This document shows, piece by piece, positions 1-5,965 of a stretch of DNA of 7,226 nucleotides. Positions within the stretch are counted from its first letter, which is position 1; every line of letters begins with the position of its first letter. The notes beneath the pieces are model-generated. The model did not search any database. It saw only the letters and a list, made by a program, of their open reading frames with translations, and had not been told where the DNA came from. Location: positions 1 through 7,226 of the forward strand of contig CBDVBD010000160.1 in assembly GCA_965372135.1 (NCBI GenBank), written 5' to 3'. Source of the stretch: CBDVBD01 sp965372135 (GTDB lineage Bacteria; Electryoneota; RPQS01; CBDVBD01). The translations under genes and the position numbers were made by a program.

Positions 1-10
1 GTCAATATAC

Positions 11-267
11 CACCCAATCCCCCGCCCACCCATCCCGACAGATCGGGACAAGCTCCTATGGGATTGGGTGACATGGGAGCACCCGAATGAATTCGGGTGC
101 TGGCTCAATCCGCCAGGTTACTTCGGCAGCCGCCGGATTGAAACCTGGCGGGAACAATAAACTGAAGCATGCTTCAGCGAACAAGGCGCAAGCAAGCTTG
201 CGCACTCCAAAGACCTGGATTCCCGCATCCCGCCATAGGCGGGCAAGTGCGCCAGTGGGCGGACAAG
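11..267. repeat. Mosaic of overlapping inverted repeats (palindrome array), no gene
   Basis: Almost every base here belongs to an inverted repeat. Arms read by eye: 11-20 with 61-70 (10 bp perfect, CACCCAATCC/GGATTGGGTG); 33-38 with 43-48 (TCCCGA/TCGGGA); 52-59 with 73-80 (8 bp, one G-T); 79-88 with 91-100 (10 bp perfect); 106-112 with 134-140 (7 bp); 110-119 with 142-151 (10 bp, CCGCCAGGTT/AACCTGGCGG); 162-169 with 170-177 (16-nt perfect palindrome); 186-192 with 197-203 (7 bp, CAAG loop); 229-234 with 238-243 (CCCGCC/GGCGGG); 250-253 with 258-261. Several pairs overlap and cannot form together, for example 11-20/61-70 against 52-59/73-80. Three hairpins are followed by CAAG. Short open frames across the region are by-products of the symmetry. 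It resembles a mosaic of short dispersed palindromic units, like the BIME type in enterobacteria. Function is unknown. Confidence 0.8.
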
Positions 268-292
268 CCCGTCGGTAGCCGGACAGGTCTCG

Positions 293-299
293 GGAAGGA
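293..299 (+). promoter_or_regulatory. Shine-Dalgarno site favouring a TTG start at 305
   Basis: GGAAGGA lies 5 nt upstream of the TTG at 305, a good purine-rich match at normal spacing. The in-frame ATG at 323 has only a weak GAG at 314-316 in front of it. This is why the TTG start was kept, although the ATG cannot be excluded. Confidence 0.5.
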
Positions 300-304
300 C
301 AAAT

Positions 305-880
305 TTGCGCAATGAGTGCAGCATGTCATTTCAATTCAAAGTAATTGTTTTCGTTGTTGCCTCGGCAGGGTTGGTCTGGTTGTCATGGTCGTCGTTGCGT
401 GATTTTCGTACGCACGGCTTCTACCGTTTCTTTGCCTTTGAGTCGATTGTGGTCTTAGTTCTGTTGAACCTTGATTATTGGTTTGATGATCCGCTCAGTA
501 TCAACCAAATCGTATCATGGTTGTTGCTGACCATCTCATTGTTTATGGTCATTCACGGATTTCAGTTATTGCGCAAGGTGGGGAAACCGAACGGCGAGCG
601 GGATGATCCGTCATTGATTGGTATCGAAAAGACGACAGAATTGGTGATGATGGGGGCGTATCGCTACATTCGGCATCCAATCTATAGTTCGGGACTATAT
701 GGAGCCTGGGGAGTGTTCTTCAAAAATCCTACCTGGGTTGGTGTTTCTTTGGCTGTAATTACGACCATCTTTCTGACATTGACTGCGAAAATGGAAGAAG
801 CTGAGAACAATCGCTTTTTCGGCGCTGCATATCAAAGTTACATGAAACAGACCAAGATGTTTATACCTTTTCTGTTTTAA
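305..880 (+). CDS. Isoprenylcysteine carboxylmethyltransferase (ICMT)-like integral membrane methyltransferase
   Basis: A 191-residue protein with hydrophobic segments near residues 12-28, 45-60, 68-86 and 143-160. The C-terminal half carries the signature of the ICMT/phospholipid-methyltransferase membrane family: GAYRYIRHPIYSSGL at 117-131, then EEAEN at 164-168, FGAAYQSY at 172-179 and FIPF at 186-189. In this family the RHPxY and EE regions help bind S-adenosylmethionine at the membrane face. The bacterial substrate is generally unknown; lipids or small hydrophobic compounds are as likely as prenylated cysteine. The start is uncertain: TTG at 305 has a good ribosome site, ATG at 323 would remove six residues. 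It heads a plus-strand cluster, with 13 bp to the next gene. No clear sigma70 promoter is visible; upstream lies the palindrome array. Family assignment is firm, specific function is not. Confidence 0.85.
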   Translation: MRNECSMSFQFKVIVFVVASAGLVWLSWSSLRDFRTHGFYRFFAFESIVVLVLLNLDYWFDDPLSINQIVSWLLLTISLFMVIHGFQLLRKVGKPNGERDDPSLIGIEKTTELVMMGAYRYIRHPIYSSGLYGAWGVFFKNPTWVGVSLAVITTIFLTLTAKMEEAENNRFFGAAYQSYMKQTKMFIPFLF

Positions 881-893
881 GCACAGGGGTAGT

Positions 894-1715
894 ATGAATA
901 TAGAAAACAATGCAGATTTTAGGAAGCCTGTGATTTTAGGACGGAGCGGGCTGTCGGTGGGGAGGTTGGGGGTAGGAGCGTCGTATGGGGTGCCGGCGGA
1001 CGCAATCGAGATGGCATTCGAACGGGGGGTCAATTATCTGTATTGGGGTTCATTGCGGAAAGAACGAATGGGAGAGGGAATCCAGCGGGTGATTCAGAGG
1101 CATCGTGACCAGGCGGTGATTGTGGTCAACGGATTCTGCCGGATCAATGCCCGGTACCGCCAGTTGGTGGAATCTACATTACGCAAGCTGGGCACCGATT
1201 ATATCGATGTGTTCCTGATGGCGTTTCATTATCATCATCCCAGGAAGGGACTGTTGGATGCGGTGCTGAAGCTAAAGGACGAAGGCAAGATACGGCATTT
1301 GGCGTTGTCCGGGCATCGGCGGAAAGTGTTTGCTGAGGTGGAACCGGAAAAGCTGTTCGATATTTACCATGTGCGGTACAATGCAGCACATCGGGGAGCG
1401 GAACGGGATGTGTTTCCACATATGCTGAATGATAACGGTCCCGGCATAGTGGCGTTTACCGCCACCCGGTGGGGAAAGCTGCTAATGAAAAAATGGATGC
1501 CGCCGGGGGAACTGACACCCACCGCAGCGGATTGTTACCGTTTTGCGTTGTCGCATCCATCGGTGGATATGTGTTTGACCGGACCGGATAATCGAGAGAT
1601 GATGGAGCAGAATTTAGCTGCGTTGGATAAGGGACCGTTGGATCCGGACGAGATGGCGTGGATGCAGCGGGTGGGGGATTATATCTACCATAAAAAGAGG
1701 AAAAAGCAACCGTGA
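894..1715 (+). CDS. Aldo/keto reductase-fold protein with a degenerate catalytic tetrad
   Basis: A 273-residue protein that follows the aldo/keto reductase barrel from end to end: LGRSGLSVGRLGVG at 15-28, an A-x-E-x-GVNY strand at 41-48, LRKLGTDYIDVFLM at 96-109, DEGKIRHLALSG at 129-140, VRYNAAHRGAE at 160-170, GIVAFTATRWGKL at 184-196 and CLTGPDNREMMEQNLAAL at 227-244. The usual Asp-Tyr-Lys-His tetrad does not appear. By motif alignment the Asp falls at Tyr50, the Lys at Asn79 and the His at Ala110; no YG follows residue 50 where the catalytic Tyr is expected. Histidines 112, 114 and 115 lie nearby. The C-terminal region that normally binds NADP looks retained. It may be a non-classical enzyme or a binding protein. 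The start has AGGGG at 885-889, 4 nt upstream. Its stop overlaps the next gene's start by 4 bp, so the two are probably translated together. Confidence 0.85.
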   Translation: MNIENNADFRKPVILGRSGLSVGRLGVGASYGVPADAIEMAFERGVNYLYWGSLRKERMGEGIQRVIQRHRDQAVIVVNGFCRINARYRQLVESTLRKLGTDYIDVFLMAFHYHHPRKGLLDAVLKLKDEGKIRHLALSGHRRKVFAEVEPEKLFDIYHVRYNAAHRGAERDVFPHMLNDNGPGIVAFTATRWGKLLMKKWMPPGELTPTAADCYRFALSHPSVDMCLTGPDNREMMEQNLAALDKGPLDPDEMAWMQRVGDYIYHKKRKKQP

Positions 1716-2386
1716 CCGACACTAACTTACCCATCATTCATGCGGTATTGTTCGACCTGGATGGGGTGTTGATCGATTCCATACCTCATCATGTGAAATC
1801 TTGGAAGGAGGAATTCGCGGCTTGGGGAGTGGATATCGATCCACTGATTTTCCGGATTCGGGAAGGAGAAAAGGCGAGCGCAACATTGGAATATGTCGCC
1901 AAGGAGCATGGACTGGAATTGAATCCTGATGACCAGCATCAATTTATAGAATCCAAACGCAGCCGGTACCGGAAAAATGCTCCGGACCGAATGGTGGACG
2001 GTGCTGTGGTGGTGTTGAAAAGCCTGCGTCACATGGGGATAAAGACTGCGATGGTCACCGGCTCGATCCGACGGAACCTGGAATATGCGGTGCCGGAGAA
2101 TGAGCGGGATTTATTCGATGTAATTATTTCGTCTGACATGTACAGGTACGGGAAACCGCATCCGGAACCGTATCTCCATGCATCAAAAGCTTTAGACATT
2201 CCCCCGGAACACTGTATGGCGGTGGAAAATGCACCGTTGGGGATTCAGTCGGCGAAAGAGGCGGGAGTGTTTACGCTGGCGATTACCAATACCCTGCCGA
2301 TTGAATATTTGCAGGAGGCGGATAAGATTATCGGTGATTTGGCGGATGTTTTGAGCCAGGATGGGTTTGTGTTTAGGAAGAGGTAA
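1712..2386 (+). CDS. HAD-superfamily hydrolase, beta-phosphoglucomutase/phosphatase-like
   Basis: A 224-residue HAD subfamily I protein. Motif I is FDLDGVLIDS at 14-23, with nucleophile Asp15 and acid/base Asp17. Motif II is MVTGS at 114-118 with Thr116. Motif III is the Lys148 of YGKPHPEPY (146-154). Motif IV is VENAPLGIQSAKEAG at 171-185, where the second acid of the common ED pair is Asn173. The alpha-helical cap lies at about 25-95, typical of beta-phosphoglucomutase, phosphoglycolate phosphatase and sugar-phosphate phosphatases, so the likely substrate is a small phosphorylated metabolite; sequence alone does not choose among them. Translation starts at a GTG inside the preceding gene's stop (GTGA, 1712-1715), with AAGAGG at 1695-1700, a long 11-nt spacing consistent with coupling. 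It is the last gene of the cluster, followed by the two-hairpin element at 2409-2472. Confidence 0.9.
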   Translation: MTDTNLPIIHAVLFDLDGVLIDSIPHHVKSWKEEFAAWGVDIDPLIFRIREGEKASATLEYVAKEHGLELNPDDQHQFIESKRSRYRKNAPDRMVDGAVVVLKSLRHMGIKTAMVTGSIRRNLEYAVPENERDLFDVIISSDMYRYGKPHPEPYLHASKALDIPPEHCMAVENAPLGIQSAKEAGVFTLAITNTLPIEYLQEADKIIGDLADVLSQDGFVFRKR

Positions 2387-2408
2387 ACGGATGGGATTAA
2401 ATAGTTGA

Positions 2409-2432
2409 CCGTCAGGTGAGGACACCTGACGG
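2409..2432. repeat. Perfect 10-bp hairpin with AGGA loop
   Basis: CCGTCAGGTG at 2409-2418 pairs fully with CACCTGACGG at 2423-2432 around a 4-nt loop. No T-run follows, so it is not itself a classical terminator. It sits 12 bp before the true terminator hairpin, between convergent genes. It could stabilise the 3' end of the upstream mRNA or be a copy of a dispersed palindromic unit. Confidence 0.8.
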
Positions 2433-2444
2433 CACGAAGACAGG

Positions 2445-2472
2445 AAAAGTCGGGTTGGAATCCGACTTTTTT
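2445..2472. terminator. Rho-independent terminator, probably bidirectional
   Basis: AAAAGTCGG at 2445-2453 pairs perfectly with CCGACTTTT at 2462-2470 around an 8-nt loop, and the T-run extends to 2472 (six T). The A-run on the left arm gives a four-T tract when read from the minus strand. It lies between the stop of the HAD gene (2386) and the stop of the convergent glycosyltransferase gene (2487), so it can serve both. Confidence 0.85.
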
Positions 2473-2486
2473 ATTCTGATTTTGGT

Positions 2487-3188
2487 TTAGGACCCGCGGT
2501 CCCAGATGTTGTATTTCAGGATGCACCAGAACGCCTCTATCGCATCCTGCCAGCCGATTTTCTTGCCTTCCGAATAGTCGCGTCCACTGTAGGAAATCCC
2601 CACTTCGTAGATTCTGACTCCGGCGTGAGCCACTTTGGCGGTCACTTCCGGCTCGAATCCGAAGCGGTTTTCGTATAGAGATAATCCCTGGATGATTTCC
2701 CGCCGGAAGACTTTGTAGCCGTTTTCCATGTCGGTTAAGTTCAAATTCGTCAATGCGTTGGATAACAGTGTTAACCATTTATTGCCGACGTAATGCCAGT
2801 AGAACAGTACCCGATGAGGACCACTTCCCATGAACCGGGAACCGTACACTACGTCCGCTTTGTTGGCTAAAATAGGTTGTAGCAATGTTGGATATTCGGA
2901 TGGATTGTATTCAAGGTCGGCGTCCTGGATCAGCACGATGTCACCCTGGGCTTCCTTGATGCCGCGACGCACTGCGGCGCCTTTTCCGCGGTTCTCAGGT
3001 TGCAGGAAGATACGGCGGCGGGGGTGATTTTCCTGCTGCCATTGTTCCAAGATGCTCCGGGTGCCGTCGGTGGAGCCGTCATCCACGATGATGATTTCCT
3101 TATCGACCGGCACCACATCCACCCGAGCCACGATTTGCTCGATGGTGTTTTGTTCGTTATAGACTGGTATGATGACCGACAGGGTCAT
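2487..3188 (-). CDS. Family 2 glycosyltransferase, dolichyl/polyprenyl-phosphate mannose synthase-like
   Basis: From the ATG at 3188 this is 233 residues, a single GT-A domain. It carries SVIIPVYNE at 4-12, EIIIVDDGSTDGT at 31-43 (nucleotide-sugar binding), NRGKG at 66-70, and the metal-binding DAD at 89-91 within IQDADLEYNP, then VVYGSRF and a GFEPEVTAKVA segment. This matches the DPM1/polyprenyl-phosphate glycosyltransferase group, which moves a sugar from a nucleotide donor to a lipid phosphate on the cytoplasmic membrane face. There is no C-terminal membrane segment, unlike the GtrB/ArnC type. An in-frame GTG at 3236 would add 16 residues, but it lies upstream of the predicted transcription start, whereas ATG 3188 has AGGA 5 nt upstream. 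It appears transcribed alone from the promoter at 3227-3255. The sugar and acceptor cannot be read from sequence. Confidence 0.9.
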   Translation of the reverse strand: MTLSVIIPVYNEQNTIEQIVARVDVVPVDKEIIIVDDGSTDGTRSILEQWQQENHPRRRIFLQPENRGKGAAVRRGIKEAQGDIVLIQDADLEYNPSEYPTLLQPILANKADVVYGSRFMGSGPHRVLFYWHYVGNKWLTLLSNALTNLNLTDMENGYKVFRREIIQGLSLYENRFGFEPEVTAKVAHAGVRIYEVGISYSGRDYSEGKKIGWQDAIEAFWCILKYNIWDRGS

Positions 3189-3226
3189 GGTTGTCCTATG
3201 GGAATACTGTGATTTGTGTTGGGGAT

Positions 3227-3255
3227 AATGTAACACGTGGAAGGGTTAATGTCAA
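3227..3255 (-). promoter_or_regulatory. Sigma70-type promoter of the glycosyltransferase gene
   Basis: On the minus strand, TTGACA (3255-3250) is followed after 17 bp by TACATT (3232-3227). The -35 is a perfect consensus and the -10 matches 4 of 6. Transcription would start near 3220, leaving a leader of about 30 nt before the ATG at 3188. Confidence 0.65.
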
Positions 3256-3297
3256 GGGAAAAGATAGTGAGCAAGTGTGAAAGTATGAAAAGAAGAT

Positions 3298-3360
3298 AAA
3301 TTCTAAATCCGAATATCGAAATCCTAAACAAATCCAAAATTCAAAACTCAAAATTTAAAA
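3298..3360. repeat. AT-rich interspersed repeat, copy 1
   Basis: A run of short A-rich units of the type AAATCC, AAATTC, AAACAAATCC and CAAAATTCAAAA. It resembles the segment at 5966-6074 in unit content and orientation, although the two are not identical. Its right end covers the last codon and the stop of the propeller gene. Its left end lies about 43 bp behind the -35 of the glycosyltransferase promoter. I recall similar A-rich stretches between genes of many uncultured bacteria, but could not check a database. Confidence 0.6.
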
Positions 3361-5241
3361 TCGCTTCAACACCGCCAACACTTCTTCCCGGGTGAGACCG
3401 CTGCTGGGTGATAAAATCTCATCCAACCCATCCAAGGGGTCGGTGAAGGCTAAGGCTTGGTAGAACATGGTGTCGGTGAACCGGGGTGCGCCGAGATGCA
3501 GGTAGGTGGTGTCGGGAGTGTATGCCAAGTAAAAGTAAGGTCCGGATTGGATTTCGGAATAAAAGATTAGATAGTAGGTGACATCGATGAAGCAACCTAA
3601 TACCGATTCAGTAATGGGATCCCAGGTTAACCGGGCGTCGTCGCCTTCGATGGAAATCGTCACTTGCGGCACCGCGGGGGTGGAGATTTGCTGACCGGTT
3701 AAAGGAATCCGCACATATCCACCTTGTGAATTCACAGCATCGGACATGATGAGTAGTGTGTCATGATGGGTGCCGTCTTCGAGGGGGTTGTAGGTGATGG
3801 TTAAACTGCAAGCGCTTACTTCGTCTGGGGCAAGAAGTAAGGTGTCGCAATCAGTATCAAGAGAAAAATGCGTGTTTGTTAGAAGCGCAGGATTAAAAAC
3901 TACAATCGATTCATTGCCGTAGTTCTTAATATAGAATGTTTGAGTTGTATCATTGGGGCACTCAAAAGCACCAGCACTCCAGGATAGAAGTGGGTTCTCA
4001 GTTTGCGTTGACGTTGCCAATCCAAGGTAACCCTGTGAGGAAATGATAGAAAAATCACTAAAGGAAACATCAGAAAGGGTGTCATCAATTGCACTAATGC
4101 GAATCCTGCAGTGATTGGATAGAGGATCAGTTGTGTAGAATACTTCCATGCTGTCATTCGCACTACTGTCCGCAAGGATTTCCCACATGCCACCAGGATA
4201 ATTTCGGTTTAACTCGATCTTCACTAATCCTTCATATCCACCACTGATCCACTGCACAGTGTCCGTTTGTAATATGTGCCACTCTTCACTGCCAATTGGG
4301 GAAATTAACCGAATGTAACTCGGTGGATAGTAGCGAAGAATTATGCCATTTGAGCCCACAGCCCAGCCATTGTTAGCATCTACAAATGATACGCCGTTAA
4401 GTTCTTGCGTTGTTCCGCTATTTTGCTCGACCCAGGTGTTCCCTCCATTTGAGGTATGTAGAATAGTCCCATATCCTCCCACCGTCCATCCGGTGTCAGC
4501 ATCAACAAAGCTAACTTCATAAAGGCCGTATGGTGCGGGATTATCCTGTTCTATCCAGTCGTTGCCTCCATTAATAGTGTGCAGAATTGTGCTTCCACCA
4601 CCCACTGCCCAGCCAATGCCAGAGCCAACAAAATCTACTCCATAGAGACCGACTTCCGTCCCACTGGATTGCAGACCATTATGTAGAATTGTGCCATTAG
4701 CGCCTACTACCCATCCACCACCTGTTTCGTCAAAAGCGACATCAAGAAGAGTGAATAATGTGCCGCTGTATGCGTATTCCCAGTTTAAACCTCCATTAGT
4801 GGTTCGGCGCATTGTTCCACCAAGACCCACAGCAAGACCATATAACGCGTCCCTAAAACCTATACCTCTGAGACCAACAGATCCGAAGGGATAAGCAGGG
4901 GTCCAGGTGCTGCCTCCATTTGTGGTTTGATGTACCATACCTGCAGACTGACTACCACCTGCTGTCCATCCATTGCTGGTATTCGCAAAAGCTACACCGT
5001 ATAGGCTAGTGAACCCTTCAACATGTTGTATGAACCATGAGCTTCCGCCATCAGTCGTGCGAAGAACTGAGCCATTATGACCCACTGCCCAACCATGCAT
5101 GACATCCACAAAACAAACATCTCTAAGTGCGTCGGTAGTACCACTGTTCTGTGGTACCCAGGTTTGGGCTCCAGAAGAAATGCAGAGAAATGCAATTTGG
5201 TAGAGTACGAGAATCCATACTCGATAGAGTTTTGAATTCAT
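3355..5241 (-). CDS. Secreted YCF48/BNR-type beta-propeller protein with Ig-like C-terminal modules
   Basis: A 628-residue protein. Residues 1-25 are a signal peptide (basic start, hydrophobic 8-20, SSGA before the likely cut), so it is exported. Residues 27-305 hold seven repeats marked by GWAVG-like cores at 50, 91, 135, 176, 210, 251 and 292, mostly 41-42 residues apart; T-x-GG-x-W motifs (NGG or DGG) follow five of them, at 62, 106, 147, 222 and 263. This matches the YCF48/photosystem II assembly-like propeller, which in non-phototrophs is a common extracellular repeat fold of unknown ligand. Residues 306-400 resemble a Kre9/KNH-type Ig-like domain (LISPIGSEEW, then CRIRISAIDD). Residues 404-517 look like a choice-of-anchor/ASH module and 521-610 like fibronectin III. 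No C-terminal sorting signal or anchor is obvious. The start has GGAGGG 4 nt upstream. It lies 46 bp after the SieB-like gene on the same strand; a separate promoter is not clear. Confidence 0.85.
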   Translation of the reverse strand: MNSKLYRVWILVLYQIAFLCISSGAQTWVPQNSGTTDALRDVCFVDVMHGWAVGHNGSVLRTTDGGSSWFIQHVEGFTSLYGVAFANTSNGWTAGGSQSAGMVHQTTNGGSTWTPAYPFGSVGLRGIGFRDALYGLAVGLGGTMRRTTNGGLNWEYAYSGTLFTLLDVAFDETGGGWVVGANGTILHNGLQSSGTEVGLYGVDFVGSGIGWAVGGGSTILHTINGGNDWIEQDNPAPYGLYEVSFVDADTGWTVGGYGTILHTSNGGNTWVEQNSGTTQELNGVSFVDANNGWAVGSNGIILRYYPPSYIRLISPIGSEEWHILQTDTVQWISGGYEGLVKIELNRNYPGGMWEILADSSANDSMEVFYTTDPLSNHCRIRISAIDDTLSDVSFSDFSIISSQGYLGLATSTQTENPLLSWSAGAFECPNDTTQTFYIKNYGNESIVVFNPALLTNTHFSLDTDCDTLLLAPDEVSACSLTITYNPLEDGTHHDTLLIMSDAVNSQGGYVRIPLTGQQISTPAVPQVTISIEGDDARLTWDPITESVLGCFIDVTYYLIFYSEIQSGPYFYLAYTPDTTYLHLGAPRFTDTMFYQALAFTDPLDGLDEILSPSSGLTREEVLAVLKRF

Positions 5242-5287
5242 TTTTCCCTCCGTATAAATAATTATTATCAGCTATTCTGTTTTTTGG

Positions 5288-5860
5288 TTATATTTGAGAT
5301 GTCAGACGTTGGACAAATTTCTCGAGAGCTTTTATTTTTTCCTGGTCGGTGCGTTCGTCTTTCGTTAAAAACTTATCAGAGTGTTTTCGCAAATAGTCCC
5401 ATACGAAATCATTTATATGAAACGGTGTTCTTAAAGGATCACCCGTTCCTTGAATAACGATACCTTTATTTATTAGTGAGTTAATTCTGGACCTCAGTGG
5501 ATAGGCATATATTGTTTGTACATTTTTTAAAAGACAGTATTTGATGCAAGCCATCTCTCCCTCACCTAGATTTTGTAATCTCCTTAACACTGTATTTTTC
5601 TCTTGTCTCAAATTTTTCCATTTGATAGCACACGAAAAGAGTGATCCAAACCACAATGCTGCGGAAAGGAAAAGGGCAATGTGCCAAATCCCTAGGTATT
5701 CGTTTCTGATTGTTTCCAGGCCTCTTGATTCAATTATGCCTTGTGGCAATATTATAATTAATAGTGATACAAAGAATATAGCCCATGAATACTTCGCAAA
5801 CGTCTCAAGAGTTACTGATATTGCTTCTAACAATTTTGTCATGCTTAATCTCCATAGCAT
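5288..5860 (-). CDS. SieB-like (superinfection exclusion B family) membrane protein
   Basis: A 190-residue protein with two membrane segments near 25-42 (SWAIFFVSLLIIILP) and 58-78 (IWHIALFLSAALWFGSLF), joined by a short loop with GLETIRNEYLG, then a soluble C-terminal part. The pattern LP-x-G-I-I-x-x-x-GL-x-x-x-R-x-x-Y after the first segment, followed by a small winged-helix-like region (LQNLGEGEMACIKYCL at 95-110, INSLINKGIVIQ at 126-137, PFHINDFVWDYL at 146-157), is what I recall for the SieB family, named after the phage P22/lambda protein that blocks superinfecting phage. Antiphage activity is unproven for this distant member. The start at 5860 has AGAGGGGA 6 nt upstream; a second ATG at 5842 has GGAG at 7 nt. 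Counting 5401-5760 by hand gives about 36% GC, against about 53% for a sample of the aldo/keto reductase gene, suggesting transfer. It has its own promoter at 5914-5942. Confidence 0.65.
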   Translation of the reverse strand: MLWRLSMTKLLEAISVTLETFAKYSWAIFFVSLLIIILPQGIIESRGLETIRNEYLGIWHIALFLSAALWFGSLFSCAIKWKNLRQEKNTVLRRLQNLGEGEMACIKYCLLKNVQTIYAYPLRSRINSLINKGIVIQGTGDPLRTPFHINDFVWDYLRKHSDKFLTKDERTDQEKIKALEKFVQRLTSQI

Positions 5861-5913
5861 AAAAAATCCCCTCTTAATGCCCCAGGTCGATTGTACTAAA
5901 ATGATATATAGGG

Positions 5914-5942
5914 AATATAGTGGTTTTTTGAGGAAAAGTCAA
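5914..5942 (-). promoter_or_regulatory. Sigma70-type promoter of the SieB-like gene
   Basis: On the minus strand, TTGACT (5942-5937) is followed after exactly 17 bp by TATATT (5919-5914). Transcription would start near 5907, giving a leader of about 47 nt to the ATG at 5860. The -10 hexamer is the same as that of the last rRNA promoter. Confidence 0.7.
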
Positions 5943-5965
5943 GGGGGAGAGGGAAATGGAAGAAG

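Noticed and set aside
87..278. Open frame of 63 codons on the plus strand and a 68-codon one on the opposite strand (118-324)
   Set aside because: Both run through the palindrome array. Their open frames follow from the symmetric sequence, and their translations are low-complexity with no recognisable domain.
2245..2778. 177-codon minus-strand open frame between the HAD and glycosyltransferase genes
   Set aside because: It overlaps the ends of both well-supported genes and crosses the terminator hairpins; it is a shadow frame.
3189..3236. Upstream GTG start extending the glycosyltransferase by 16 residues
   Set aside because: It lies upstream of the predicted transcription start, while the ATG at 3188 has an AGGA site and starts directly before the conserved SVIIPVYNE strand.
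3900..4193. 97-codon minus-strand open frame inside the propeller gene
   Set aside because: It is in another frame of the same strand as the secreted protein, whose domains run continuously through this stretch.
5242..5287. Possible separate promoter for the propeller gene
   Set aside because: A GATAAT-like -10 exists at 5269-5264 on the minus strand, but no acceptable -35 lies at the right distance, so I did not list it.
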